64,000 nt of DNA from Guptibacillus spartinae (GCF_028610625.1 NZ_JAQQWU010000015.1:1-64000), one strand, 5' to 3'. Counted from the first letter of the stretch, positions 18,246-26,418 are shown. The notes: generated from the letters alone by a model not told the origin. Numbers and translations are program-made.

Positions 18246-18378
18246 GGTCCTAAGATCCTCATCCTATCGAAAAGGATTAATATCATACGTTCGACCTGTG
18301 TGCTAAGGACCTGTTCACACCAGATTCCCTTTGATAAGATAACCCTAAGACCCCCTTTCAAATATTCCGTTACCAGGA
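18246..18378 (+). ncRNA. Candidate structured RNA upstream of an orphan terminator
   Basis: GGTCCT (18246) can pair with AGGACC (about 18306), enclosing a hairpin with stem ATCCT/AGGAT and loop ATCGAAA. The segment then runs into the strong terminator at 18378 with no gene in between. No open frame with a ribosome site fits the 18062-18664 gap. I could not match it to a known riboswitch or sRNA family by eye. Confidence 0.3.
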
Positions 18379-18405
18379 AGACCGGCTTATGCCGGTCCTT
18401 TTTTT
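18378..18405 (+). terminator. Orphan terminator 1
   Basis: AGACCGGC-TTAT-GCCGGTCC stem followed by seven T on the + strand. The nearest upstream gene is on the opposite strand, so it must end an unannotated transcript or act in one. Confidence 0.85.
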
Positions 18406-18519
18406 GTCATGACGGATGAACAGATGGAAACGAAATTCCTTTCAATAAAATGCTTCTTTTTTGAAACCTAAACTGATCCCTTATCGTCTATATAATTGAA
18501 AACCCTTATTCCCTTAGAT

Positions 18520-18557
18520 GTAGCTACCAAAGATCTTCTGCTGGTAGCTACTTTTTT
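18520..18557 (+). terminator. Orphan terminator 2
   Basis: GTAGCTACCA pairs with TGGTAGCTAC across a 12-nt loop and is followed by six T, just upstream of the tetR promoter. It has no evident upstream gene. Confidence 0.8.
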
Positions 18558-18564
18558 CTGTGCT

Positions 18565-18655
18565 TTGCAAAAGTCATAAAATACTGCTATAATAGCTAAC
18601 GAACGGTAGGCTAAAGCCTGCGTTTTTATTTTAATATAAACTAACGAACGGTAGG
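18565..18655 (+). promoter_or_regulatory. tetR-SMR promoter with two TetR operators
   Basis: -35 TTGCAA (18565-18570), 17-bp spacer, -10 TATAAT (18588-18593). The 15-mer CTAACGAACGGTAGG occurs at 18596-18610, overlapping the start site, and again at 18641-18655, just ahead of the ribosome site. Each copy is an imperfect palindrome (CTAnCG...CGnTAG), as expected for a TetR dimer, so autorepression is likely. Confidence 0.82.
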
Positions 18656-18664
18656 TAGTGTGGA

Positions 18665-19249
18665 ATGCAAAAAGATTCAACTCAAGATCGAATTAAAGAG
18701 GTTGCGCTCATTTTATTTGCGCGTAAAGGGTTTGAAGGAACTTCCCTTTCAGATATCGCATCAGGGGTTGGCATAAAAAAGCCATCTCTTTATGCTCATT
18801 ATAAAAGTAAGGAAGATCTCTTTTTAGGAGTTATTCATAAAGTGTCCGTTGATTATAATGCGTTCGTTATAAAAACGGTCGAAGAGAGAAGGGATCAGCA
18901 GCCAGAAGATCAGCTTTATCATCTTCTTTACAACAATACAAATTATTTACGAAATGATGAAATGGGGCTGATTTTTAAACGAATGATGCTCTTTCCACCA
19001 GAATCCTTAAGAGCAGATATATACGATATGTTTGAAAAAACAGAGAATGTGATGAGAGAGGTTATTAAGTCAATCCTTATAAAAATGGTTCCCGAGGAAG
19101 AGTGGGAGCAAGTTTTTGATGCGTATTTGTGTTTGCTTGATGGCGTGTTTGAACAGGTTTTTTATTATTCACCTGAAGAGCATCAGAAGCGTTTAGAAAA
19201 TTCATGGACACTATTTATTCAAGGGGTTCACCGTAAGGAGGAGATTTAG
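18665..19249 (+). CDS. TetR/AcrR family regulator
   Basis: A 194-residue repressor. The N-terminal TetR helix-turn-helix (about 10-55) reads LFARKGFEGTSLSDIASGVG and KPSLYAHYKSKEDLF; the C-terminal all-alpha ligand domain is about 60-190. It is the first gene of an operon with two small multidrug resistance subunits (the first begins 1 nt after its stop). The two 15-bp operator copies in its own promoter suggest that it represses itself and both exporters until a toxic cation or similar ligand binds. Confidence 0.9.
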   Translation: MQKDSTQDRIKEVALILFARKGFEGTSLSDIASGVGIKKPSLYAHYKSKEDLFLGVIHKVSVDYNAFVIKTVEERRDQQPEDQLYHLLYNNTNYLRNDEMGLIFKRMMLFPPESLRADIYDMFEKTENVMREVIKSILIKMVPEEEWEQVFDAYLCLLDGVFEQVFYYSPEEHQKRLENSWTLFIQGVHRKEEI

Positions 19250-19250
19250 C

Positions 19251-19574
19251 ATGGCATGGGTTTATCTTGTTATAGGTGGATTGATGGAGGTTTTATGGGC
19301 GATCGGTTTAAAATACTCTGAAGGTTTTACAAACCCAGTCATTAGCCTGTTAACGGTTGTCGGAATTGCGACTAGCTTTTACTTTTTTTCAAAGGCATTA
19401 AAATATTTACCTGTAGGAACAGCTTATGCGATTTTTACGGGACTTGGCGCCGCGGGTACGGCAGTAATTGGTATGATGTTTCTAAATGAATCAATCAGCT
19501 TCATTAAAATCTTTTTTATACTATTGCTTATCTCTTCCATTATTGGCTTAAAGCTAAATGCGAAGGAAGCATAG
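19251..19574 (+). CDS. Small multidrug resistance (SMR) efflux subunit, SugE/Gdx-like
   Basis: A 107-residue protein with four transmembrane helices. The membrane glutamate of helix 1 is in GGLMEVLWAIGLKYSEGF (Glu13), with the Trp and GLKYSEGF of the Gdx/SugE guanidinium-exporter branch, and PVGTAYAIFTGLGAAGT in helix 3. It is adjacent to a second SMR gene, as in the paired ykkC-ykkD type, so a heterodimeric antiporter is likely. The transported cation is not proven. Confidence 0.88.
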   Translation: MAWVYLVIGGLMEVLWAIGLKYSEGFTNPVISLLTVVGIATSFYFFSKALKYLPVGTAYAIFTGLGAAGTAVIGMMFLNESISFIKIFFILLLISSIIGLKLNAKEA

Positions 19575-19586
19575 GAGGGATCTACT

Positions 19587-19904
19587 ATGGCATGGATTGC
19601 ACTATTAATCGCTGGACTTGGTGAAGTTGGCGGCGTTATTAGCTTAAAGTTATCTGAAGGATTTACAAAACTAAAACCTTCTATATTTACTCTGTTATTT
19701 GGTTCAATTAGCTTTTTTATGTTGTCTTTATCTTTAAAGGCACTGCCAGTAGGAACGGCCTATGCGATTTGGACGGGAATCGGATCAGCAGGAAGTGTTT
19801 TAATTGGGATGTACTGGTTTAAGGAGCCAAAGAACCGGATGCAGTTAGTATTGATTTCCTGTGTTGTCATTTCGGTTGTCGGTCTTCGTGTAGCAGAGGG
19901 TTGA
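19587..19904 (+). CDS. SMR efflux subunit, partner of the preceding gene
   Basis: A 105-residue, four-helix SMR protein. Glu13 is kept (IAGLGEVGGVISLKLSEGF), but the aromatic residue after it is replaced by glycine, unlike the first subunit. Helix 3 has PVGTAYAIWTGIGSAGS. A ribosome site AGGAGGG lies just upstream of the ATG at 19587. The asymmetry with its neighbour is what is seen in obligate heterodimers, where the two chains insert in opposite orientations. Confidence 0.87.
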   Translation: MAWIALLIAGLGEVGGVISLKLSEGFTKLKPSIFTLLFGSISFFMLSLSLKALPVGTAYAIWTGIGSAGSVLIGMYWFKEPKNRMQLVLISCVVISVVGLRVAEG

Positions 19905-19960
19905 TTTTGTCAGATCATTCAGATAGAATGGAATTATTAATTAGAGGAGGTGAGGAAGAG

Positions 19961-20089
19961 ATGTCTAACGCTTTTGTTCGTACGGAATTTATGGAATATG
20001 TATCGATTTGCCGTGCGATTTTTCATGAAGTTGTTATCAACGGGACAAGTGTGTCCAATTTTAACAACTTCATAAGAAAACAAGCGTAA
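19961..20089 (+). CDS. 42-residue protein, unknown function
   Basis: Encodes MSNAFVRTEFMEYVSICRAI followed by FHEVVINGTSV and a short tail ending FIRKQA. It has a near-ideal ribosome site (AGAGGAGGTGAGG) and is followed 46 nt later by a terminator. It lies 57 nt after the SMR pair and may be the last gene of that transcript. There is no transmembrane segment and no recognised family. Confidence 0.55.
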   Translation: MSNAFVRTEFMEYVSICRAIFHEVVINGTSVSNFNNFIRKQA

Positions 20090-20134
20090 GGCTCTCTTAC
20101 CCTACTTCAAACGGAATGGATCAATGAACAATCA

Positions 20135-20164
20135 AGAGAGCGGCATTATTGCCGTTCTCTTTTT
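20135..20164 (+). terminator. Terminator of the tetR-SMR operon
   Basis: AGAGAGCGGC-ATTATT-GCCGTTCTCT hairpin followed by four T. Confidence 0.82.
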
Positions 20165-20193
20165 CTTTAAGTTCGTGAAAGAACTCAGAGAAA

Positions 20194-20247
20194 ATGAATT
20201 CCAAGTTTAACCACAGGTGAGGTGTACGCTTACTTGTGGTTTTTTTA
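20194..20247 (+). promoter_or_regulatory. Attenuator with an 8-codon leader ORF ahead of the ABC-F gene
   Basis: A small frame ATG AAT TCC AAG ... AGG TGA (20194-20220, peptide MNSKFNHR) ends inside the left arm of a terminator hairpin. AACCACAGGTG (20209-20219) pairs with TACTTGTGGTT (20231-20241), followed by seven T. A ribosome stalled at the end of the leader would block the left arm and allow read-through into the ABC-F gene. An upstream hairpin AGTTC-GTGAAA-GAACT adds structure. The ribosome site of the leader is weak. Confidence 0.62.
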
Positions 20248-20275
20248 TGTTTTTTTAGAAGAAAGGATGAAAAAA

Positions 20276-22117
20276 ATGATATGTACAGCACAGGAAATTA
20301 GTAAAATGCTTGGTGGAAACAGCCTTTTTGAGAATCTTTCTTTTGAAATAATGGAGAAGGACAGAGTTGGCATCGTAGGGAGAAATGGAAGTGGAAAAAC
20401 GACATTGTTACAGCTTTTAGCTGGGATTGAAACGGTAGATCATGGAGTCATTCACTATAAGAAAGGAACAAACGTTGGCTACTTGGCGCAAATTGCGAGT
20501 GATTCTGAAGTGGAAGTAAAGGAAGTTCTGAAAAAAGCATTTACTAATCTTATTACCATGCAAGAGCGGATGAATGAGTTGGAATCGGAAATGGCTCGGG
20601 GGGATGAGAGCGACCGTACGTTAAAAGAATATGGACATTTGCTCGATGCTTTCACAAGAAAAGGTGGTTATGAAATCGAATCATCGATTCAACATGTGGC
20701 AAACGGGCTTGGCATTCAAAGTCTTCTTGCAACCTCTTTTCATCAGCTTAGTGGAGGAGAGAAGACAAAAGTTGGCCTTGGTTTCTTGTTACTTCAGGAA
20801 CCCGAATTATTGTTACTAGATGAGCCAACGAACCACCTGGACGTGGAAGCAGTGGAGTGGCTAGAAGGATTTATGAAGCAATACAAAGGAACAGTGATCA
20901 TTGTCTCACATGATCGTTACTTTCTTGATGAAGTGGCTACGAAAATAATGGATCTTGAAGATGGAGAACTACATGTTTATAAAGGAAATTATAGTGATTT
21001 TGTCGAACAGAAGGAAAAAGTGTTGATGGCCGAGTTTGCAGCCTATCAAGAGCAGCAAAAGAAAATTAAAAAAATGAGGGAAGCCATTAAACGATTAAAA
21101 GAGTGGGCAAATCAAGCGAACCCGCCAAATGCTGCGCTTCATAAACGAGCGAGAAATATGGAAAGAGCGCTCGAGCGCATGGATAAAATCAAGCGCCCCA
21201 TACTTGAACGCAGAAAAATGGGGTTAGCATTCGATTTAAATTCTCGTAGTGGTAAAGATGTTGTTCGTTTTGAAGAGGTATCGATTGGTTATGAGAATGT
21301 CGTATTAGTGAAGAAGATCAACTGGCATATCCGGTATGGTGAACGTGTAGCCATTGTAGGGAAGAATGGAAGTGGTAAGACGACAATGATCCAGACATTA
21401 CTTGGAACCATTCCACCTCAAGAAGGAAAGGTTAACATGAGTGGAAGTGTTAAAGTGGGTTATCTTTCTCAACATGTTCTAAAAGAAAATGGAGATGAGA
21501 GAGTGATTGATGTCTACCGCGAGACAGCAAAGGTTTCTGAATCAGATGCAAGACATGAGTTAGCCAGGTTTTTGTTCTACGGTTATACCGTATTTTCAAA
21601 AATCTCGTCGTTAAGCGGTGGGGAGAAGATGCGCCTTCGTTTAGCCCAGTTGATGAGTCAAAAGCTCAATTTGTTAGTTCTTGATGAACCAACAAACCAT
21701 TTAGATATTGACTCAAGAGAGGTTCTTGAAGATGCACTCGACAAGTTTACTGGAACCATCATTTGCATCTCTCACGACCGCTATTTTTTGAACAAATGTT
21801 TTCCAGTAACGTATTGGATTGAAAACCAAGATCTTCACCACTATCTTTATCCTTATAGTGAAGCGAAGCAGAAACACTTGAAAGCTATCGAGGGAGCAGA
21901 GAGAGCCACGCTAAAATTGAATGAAACGCAAACGATTCCAGTGGGGATAAGGGCAGAAGTACAAGTAGAACAATTAGAAGCACGACTTTTTGAAATTGAT
22001 CAGAGGCTTGGCGTGATCAATTGTGAAGTAGAGCATCATTCCTTATCCGTCGAGAAAGAAAAACTTAGCAAGAAACGCGAGCATTTATATGAAGTATTAA
22101 TGGGGGAAGAGAGATGA
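20276..22117 (+). CDS. ABC-F family ATPase (ribosome-associated)
   Basis: Cytosolic protein of 613 residues with two ABC domains and no membrane segments. Walker A copies are GRNGSGKTT (near 34) and GKNGSGKTT (near 362); signatures are LSGGEKTKVGLG and LSGGEKMRLRLAQ; each domain has LLLLDEPTNHLD or LVLDEPTNHLD. The linker (about 240-310) is long and basic, the P-site tRNA interaction motif of ABC-F proteins, and a C-terminal coiled coil follows. The ATG at 20276 follows GAAAGGA; the frame open from 20222 overlaps the attenuator. Overlap with an acetyltransferase-like gene suggests antibiotic protection rather than housekeeping, but a YdiF/YfmM-type role remains possible. Confidence 0.85.
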   Translation: MICTAQEISKMLGGNSLFENLSFEIMEKDRVGIVGRNGSGKTTLLQLLAGIETVDHGVIHYKKGTNVGYLAQIASDSEVEVKEVLKKAFTNLITMQERMNELESEMARGDESDRTLKEYGHLLDAFTRKGGYEIESSIQHVANGLGIQSLLATSFHQLSGGEKTKVGLGFLLLQEPELLLLDEPTNHLDVEAVEWLEGFMKQYKGTVIIVSHDRYFLDEVATKIMDLEDGELHVYKGNYSDFVEQKEKVLMAEFAAYQEQQKKIKKMREAIKRLKEWANQANPPNAALHKRARNMERALERMDKIKRPILERRKMGLAFDLNSRSGKDVVRFEEVSIGYENVVLVKKINWHIRYGERVAIVGKNGSGKTTMIQTLLGTIPPQEGKVNMSGSVKVGYLSQHVLKENGDERVIDVYRETAKVSESDARHELARFLFYGYTVFSKISSLSGGEKMRLRLAQLMSQKLNLLVLDEPTNHLDIDSREVLEDALDKFTGTIICISHDRYFLNKCFPVTYWIENQDLHHYLYPYSEAKQKHLKAIEGAERATLKLNETQTIPVGIRAEVQVEQLEARLFEIDQRLGVINCEVEHHSLSVEKEKLSKKREHLYEVLMGEER

Positions 22118-22914
22118 CAGAACAAAAAACGATTCATACGGTATGTATACCACATACAGTCAGTAGTCTTGTAGCGGACTTTCAGGAGTTAGGGGTAAAA
22201 GAAGGGATGACAATCATCGTGCATACATCTCTTAGTTCACTTGGATGGGTATGCGGAGGAGCCGAAGCGGTTATTCAAGCCCTTATGGAAGCGGTTGGGA
22301 AAGAGGGAACGCTTGTCATGCCGGCTCAATCAGCGGGCAATTCGGATCCATCAGAATGGATGGCTCCACCTGTACCTGAATCCTGGTGGCCGATTATTCG
22401 TGAAAATATGCCGCCCTACTCGAAAGAGACGACAGCAACAAGAGGGATGGGGGCAGTGGCTGAGCTTTTCAGACAGTTTCCTGGAGTAGTGAGAAGTGAG
22501 CATCCGATGTATTCATTTTCAGCGTGGGGAAAAGAAAAAGATTACGTAACTGAGAAACAGCTACTTCAAGCTGGATTTGGAGAAAAATCTCCGCTTGAGA
22601 AAATTTACGAGCTGAATGGAAAAATTCTTCTTATCGGTGTTGGGCATGATAGTAATACCTCTCTACATTTATCTGAGCATGCCAAAAAAGATCAAGTTCG
22701 AGTAACAAAGTCAGCGGCAATGATAGAGAATGGGGAGCGAGTATGGAAAACCTATCAGGAGATCGACTACGATTCCGATTGTTTTGAAAAGATCGGTTAT
22801 GAATTCGAGCGAACGGAAAGTTATCAAAAAATGAAAATGGGTAGTGCTATATGTAAATTATTTAGTCAAAGAGAGATGGTTGATTTTGGACGGGAATGGT
22901 ATGCAAAACGATAA
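22114..22914 (+). CDS. Aminoglycoside 3-N-acetyltransferase-like protein, AAC(3)/YokD family
   Basis: Antibiotic N-acetyltransferase family, 266 residues. The family blocks VHTSLSSLGWVCGGAEAVI, GTLVMPAQSAGNSDPSEW, RGMGAVAELFRQFPGVVRSEHP and LIGVGHDSNTSLHLSEH are all present, including the conserved histidine of HPMYSFSAWG. Its ATG overlaps the stop of the ABC-F gene by 4 nt, so the two are coupled and share the upstream attenuator. Family members acetylate the 3-amino group of 2-deoxystreptamine aminoglycosides, but Bacillus members are often weak and the natural substrate is uncertain. Confidence 0.88.
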   Translation: MTEQKTIHTVCIPHTVSSLVADFQELGVKEGMTIIVHTSLSSLGWVCGGAEAVIQALMEAVGKEGTLVMPAQSAGNSDPSEWMAPPVPESWWPIIRENMPPYSKETTATRGMGAVAELFRQFPGVVRSEHPMYSFSAWGKEKDYVTEKQLLQAGFGEKSPLEKIYELNGKILLIGVGHDSNTSLHLSEHAKKDQVRVTKSAAMIENGERVWKTYQEIDYDSDCFEKIGYEFERTESYQKMKMGSAICKLFSQREMVDFGREWYAKR

Positions 22915-23005
22915 TAGTTTGTCTTTTATATGATGACTAATCATATCTTTAGGAATTAGTACTTTAGGAGTGTATGTACTGCCCACCAACTTCATGGATT
23001 TAACG

Positions 23006-23038
23006 AAAAGAACTTCTTGAGAGAGGTTCTTTTTTTTA
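23006..23038 (+). terminator. Terminator after the acetyltransferase gene
   Basis: AAAAGAACTTC-TTGAGA-GAGGTTCTT hairpin leading into eight T. Confidence 0.8.
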
Positions 23039-23151
23039 TTATCAGGCAACTATGCAGGAAAATGCGTCTCCTTACAAGAAGATATGATTGACACATTTTT
23101 CTCCCTCCAAAGACCCATTTATTTTACTATCATTTTTTAGAAGGAGTAGCT

Positions 23152-24993
23152 ATGACTTATAACAAAGACCATATTACCTATAAAAGTTTGAGCCCTCCTC
23201 CTGACGATGTAATAAAAGAAGAGAGGGATAAGATAACGAATTTAGTGAAGTATTATGAGGGCTCCACTACAGCTCTTGTTGTTCAAAAGAATGAGAAGTG
23301 GTTTTATCTAAATACTGCAGCTGTTTATCTTCTTGGCTATAACGATTCTAGTGAATTAGAAGGAAAGTCGATTTGGGAAACGATTCACCCATCAGAGCGA
23401 GAACTGGTTTTAAAGCGAATTGAGGCATCAATCAACGGAGTTAATCCTGGTGCTTTCATTCAAAAATGGATAAAGAAAGATGGATCCAGCGTTTCTGTTG
23501 AGGTGTTAGCGATTCCAGTGGAGAATTATCTTGGTCAAACGTCAGCAATCATAAAAGAGGTGGATCAAGAGAGCAAAAAGGTGCAGGAAATGTACACAAA
23601 CTATGAGCTTATTACAGAGAACATGAATGAGATTATTAGTTTACTTGATGCGAACGGAAAACTTCTATACGTATCGCCATCTTATCGTGAGTATGCACGT
23701 GGAAGCATTGACGATGAAATAGGGCGAAGTTCGATTCGATATATTCATAAGGAAGACAGGGAGCATGTAAGAACAGAATTTTTTAAACTGGTTAAATTTC
23801 GCAAGCCGTTAATGATCAAATATCGCATGCAACGAAAGGATGGGGTTTTTCGATATATTGAATCCCAGGGGACTTGCATCTTAAACGAAGAGAAATGCTC
23901 TTACGTTGTCGTTTCAAGAGATGTGACCGAAAAACACTATGCTGAGATAAAACTGCAATTAAATGAGAAAAAGCATCGGATGATCCTTGAACACAGCAAT
24001 GACTTAATTTGCATGATGAACGATGAAAGAACTTCTGTCTACGCCTCACCTTCCTATAAAGAAGTACTTGGTTATGAACAAAGAGAAGTAATTGGGAAGG
24101 ATATTTTAACGTTTATCCACCCTGAAGATTATGAGAAATGTCAGAAAGCCATTCAAACATTGATGGAAACGAAACAATCCATTACCATTGTTTATCGAAA
24201 AGTGCATGCTTCTGGACACAGTGTTATTCTCGAAGCTAAGGGGATGGCTGTTAGCGAGGGAGATGGACAAGTGACTCATTTTGTATTTATATCTAGAGAC
24301 ATCACTGAAAAGGTTCAGCTCGAGCAATATCGAGAAAACATTGATAAGTTAGCAATCATTGGAGACGTAGCGGCTGGTTTTGCACATGAAATTCGAAATC
24401 CGCTTACGTCAATTAAGGGTTTCTTAAGGCTTTTAGCGAAGAAGGACGCAGAAGATGATGTTATGTATCATCAGATTATTGAAGGAGAACTTGCCAAAAT
24501 AGAAGAGGTAATAAATGGTTTTATTTCCCTTGCAAAACCAGAGGCAGGTGAAGTTGCTGAGGTAAGCTTATTAAAACTCATTAAAAATGCCATTAACGTT
24601 CTGACAGCACAAGCTGCTTCAAAAAATATTAGAATCAATATTAGCAGTCAGTTAAAATCAATCGTCATTTGTTGTCAAAAAAACCAAATGAAGCAGGTAT
24701 TTATTAATATTCTTAAAAATGCAGTTGAAGCGATTGAAGAGAATGGACAAATCGATGTGATATTGGAAGAAAATAATAATGTCGTTTCCATTGAGATCCA
24801 TGACAATGGAATAGGAATTGAAGAAGATAGGCTTGAGCGGATCGGTGTACCGTTTTATACAAATAAAGAAAAAGGAATAGGTCTTGGGATGACCGTTAGC
24901 AATAAAATCATTACAGAACATGATGGCAGTCTTAGGATTGAGAGTAGGCCAGGAGAAGGTACAAAAGTCCTTATTCGCCTTCCGAAAAACTAA
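23152..24993 (+). CDS. Orphan multi-PAS sensor histidine kinase, sporulation-kinase type
   Basis: A 613-residue protein with no membrane segments. Three PAS domains lie at about 30-130, 140-258 and 270-388 (repeats of YVSPSYREYA / YASPSYKEVLGYE and HPEDYEK). The dimerisation and phospho-acceptor region has His412 in GFAHEIRNPLTSIKGFLRLL, and a HATPase domain with KNAVEAIEENG, DNGIGI and GIGLGMTVSN completes it. No response regulator is adjacent. The layout matches the KinA/KinE family that feeds phosphate into the Spo0F-Spo0A phosphorelay. The ATG at 23152 follows AGAAGGAG. Confidence 0.9.
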   Translation: MTYNKDHITYKSLSPPPDDVIKEERDKITNLVKYYEGSTTALVVQKNEKWFYLNTAAVYLLGYNDSSELEGKSIWETIHPSERELVLKRIEASINGVNPGAFIQKWIKKDGSSVSVEVLAIPVENYLGQTSAIIKEVDQESKKVQEMYTNYELITENMNEIISLLDANGKLLYVSPSYREYARGSIDDEIGRSSIRYIHKEDREHVRTEFFKLVKFRKPLMIKYRMQRKDGVFRYIESQGTCILNEEKCSYVVVSRDVTEKHYAEIKLQLNEKKHRMILEHSNDLICMMNDERTSVYASPSYKEVLGYEQREVIGKDILTFIHPEDYEKCQKAIQTLMETKQSITIVYRKVHASGHSVILEAKGMAVSEGDGQVTHFVFISRDITEKVQLEQYRENIDKLAIIGDVAAGFAHEIRNPLTSIKGFLRLLAKKDAEDDVMYHQIIEGELAKIEEVINGFISLAKPEAGEVAEVSLLKLIKNAINVLTAQAASKNIRINISSQLKSIVICCQKNQMKQVFINILKNAVEAIEENGQIDVILEENNNVVSIEIHDNGIGIEEDRLERIGVPFYTNKEKGIGLGMTVSNKIITEHDGSLRIESRPGEGTKVLIRLPKN

Positions 24994-25003
24994 TCTCCCT
25001 CAT

Positions 25004-25037
25004 AAACCTCTCTATCTTTCATAAGGTAGAGAGGTTT
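25004..25037 (+). terminator. Hairpin after the sensor kinase gene
   Basis: AAACCTCTCTA pairs with TAGAGAGGTTT across 12 nt. There is only a short T-tract, so termination may be inefficient. Confidence 0.55.
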
Positions 25038-25099
25038 GTGTCTAGCAGAATACATAGGTGTAAACAACGCTATAGCCGACTATTGAAAGAGGGGATAAT

Positions 25100-25911
25100 A
25101 TGACTGATCTTGTTGGAATCGATGCTGGTGGAACGCTGATTAAATCCGTTCACATCAAGCAAGGAGAATATGAATTCAACACGTTTATATCGAGTGACAT
25201 GGATAAGGTCGTGACGTGGCTTAAGGATGAACATCCTGAAGCAAAATTGATGATCACTGGCGGCAAACAATCCGTTCTTGCTAAATTAGTTGAAAATGAA
25301 GTTGAATTGGTTCCTGAATTCGAGGCGACCACTAGGGGCGTTCGAGCGATTTTAGGAATAGCACATCATCTTACGTTACCGAATGAATACTTAGTCGTAA
25401 ATGTGGGTACGGGAACTTCGATACATGCCATTAATGATAAACGATCTGAACGACTTGGAGGCTCTGGTGTAGGTGGCGGAATGCTTATGGGACTTGCTTA
25501 CTTATTAACAGGGCGAACAGATTTTCAGGAAATTATTCAACTAGCAACAAAAGGAGATCGGCATGGTATCGATTTGAAAGTAAAGGATATTTATGAAGGT
25601 GCGTCTCCAATTAGTGGAGAGTTGACTGCAAGTAACTTTGGATTTATTGAGCGGATAAAGCACGAAGAAATACAGGATGAAGATATATTGGCCACCTTAA
25701 TTGGGATGATTGCTGAGTCGATTTTAATGATGGCGATTCCATTTGCAAAAACCATTTCTACCTCGACCATTGTTTTTATTGGTTCTACTTTCATTCGAAC
25801 CCATTGTTTAGAAAGCAGCTTGAGCATTTTGAGGAACAGTTTGATATCAAGTTGTACTTTCCGCATCAGGGGCAATTTAGTGGAGCAGTCGGAGCATTGT
25901 TATATCGTTAA
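25100..25911 (+). pseudogene. coaW: Type II pantothenate kinase (CoaW-like), frameshifted near the C-terminus
   Basis: The first 230 residues are a normal type II pantothenate kinase (pantothenate to 4'-phosphopantothenate, first step of CoA synthesis): phosphate loop GIDAGGTLIKSVH, EFEATTRGVRAI, VNVGTGTS and GGSGVGGGMLMGL. After IVFIGSTF the frame runs into unrelated residues and stops only at 25954. Shifting one base at about 25788-25791 (one T short in a TTT run) restores HSNPLFRKQLEHFEEQFDIK and then FPHQGQFSGAVGALLYR with a stop at 25909-25911, a normal 270-residue product. It is either a real inactivating deletion or a sequencing error. Confidence 0.85.
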
Positions 25912-25940
25912 AACATGCTTCTTTCGAAAGAGTAGGAGGA

Positions 25941-25971
25941 AAAAGGGGCATTGAGATTAAGCCCTTTTTTT
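25941..25971 (+). terminator. Terminator after coaW
   Basis: AAAGGGGC-ATTGAGATTAA-GCCCTTT followed by a run of T. Confidence 0.7.
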
Positions 25972-26117
25972 ATGCTTATAAAGTTTTAGGTATTCAAGGC
26001 AGTGGATTAATGATTGTATCTTTATAAATTTCAAAAGAGCATAGATGGGACCATTTCTCCAATCTCCAAGATGTAATTCAGTAGAAATCATTAAGAAAGG
26101 GTTATTCTAATAATATA

Positions 26118-26282
26118 GTGCGTTTTTTGGATCACAATAAGAGCAATAAGAATATAGTCGACAATGATTTTCGATTTGAACGTTTATTTCTTCATGAAAA
26201 TTCCGATCATGTCAGCATACAAACCGCTAAGGGAATATTTTGTGATAAAGAAAATGTAAAGCCAGTATATTCATCATATTGA
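26118..26282 (+). other. Possible gene remnant in the 25972-26360 gap
   Basis: A 54-codon frame from GTG 26118 has protein-like composition (DFRFERLFLHENSDHVSIQT, then AKGIFCDKENVKPVYSSY) that faintly recalls beta-trefoil/fascin-like repeats. It has no ribosome site and a TAG stop shortly upstream. I see nothing else in this AT-rich gap apart from the direct repeats at its right edge. Confidence 0.2.
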
Positions 26283-26360
26283 TAGAAAAAGCCGTTAAAT
26301 ACATGTATTTGGCTCCATCTCTGCATAATAACCCTCACTGATTCAATATTTATTACTCGT

Positions 26361-26399
26361 TCATATTCTATTCATACTTTTGAAGTACACTATTCATAT
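26361..26399 (+). promoter_or_regulatory. Putative response-regulator operator and promoter of the two-component operon
   Basis: TTCATA occurs at 26361, 26372 and 26394, all on an 11-nt register, around a TACACT -10 box at 26387-26392. The second repeat starts 15 nt before the -10. The same two-repeat layout, with the same 15-nt distance, precedes the RND pump gene (28562-28593). An OmpR-type dimer binding direct repeats fits. Confidence 0.6.
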
Positions 26400-26418
26400 A
26401 GAAAAGGAGCTAGTGATA

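Noticed and set aside
18062-18664. Guanidine (ykkC-type) riboswitch ahead of the SMR genes
   Set aside because: I could not find the ykkC-I core or the paired ACGR-loop hairpins; regulation is better explained by TetR operators.
20222-20275. Upstream start for the first ABC-F protein
   Set aside because: It lies in the attenuator hairpin and has no ribosome site; ATG 20276 follows GAAAGGA.
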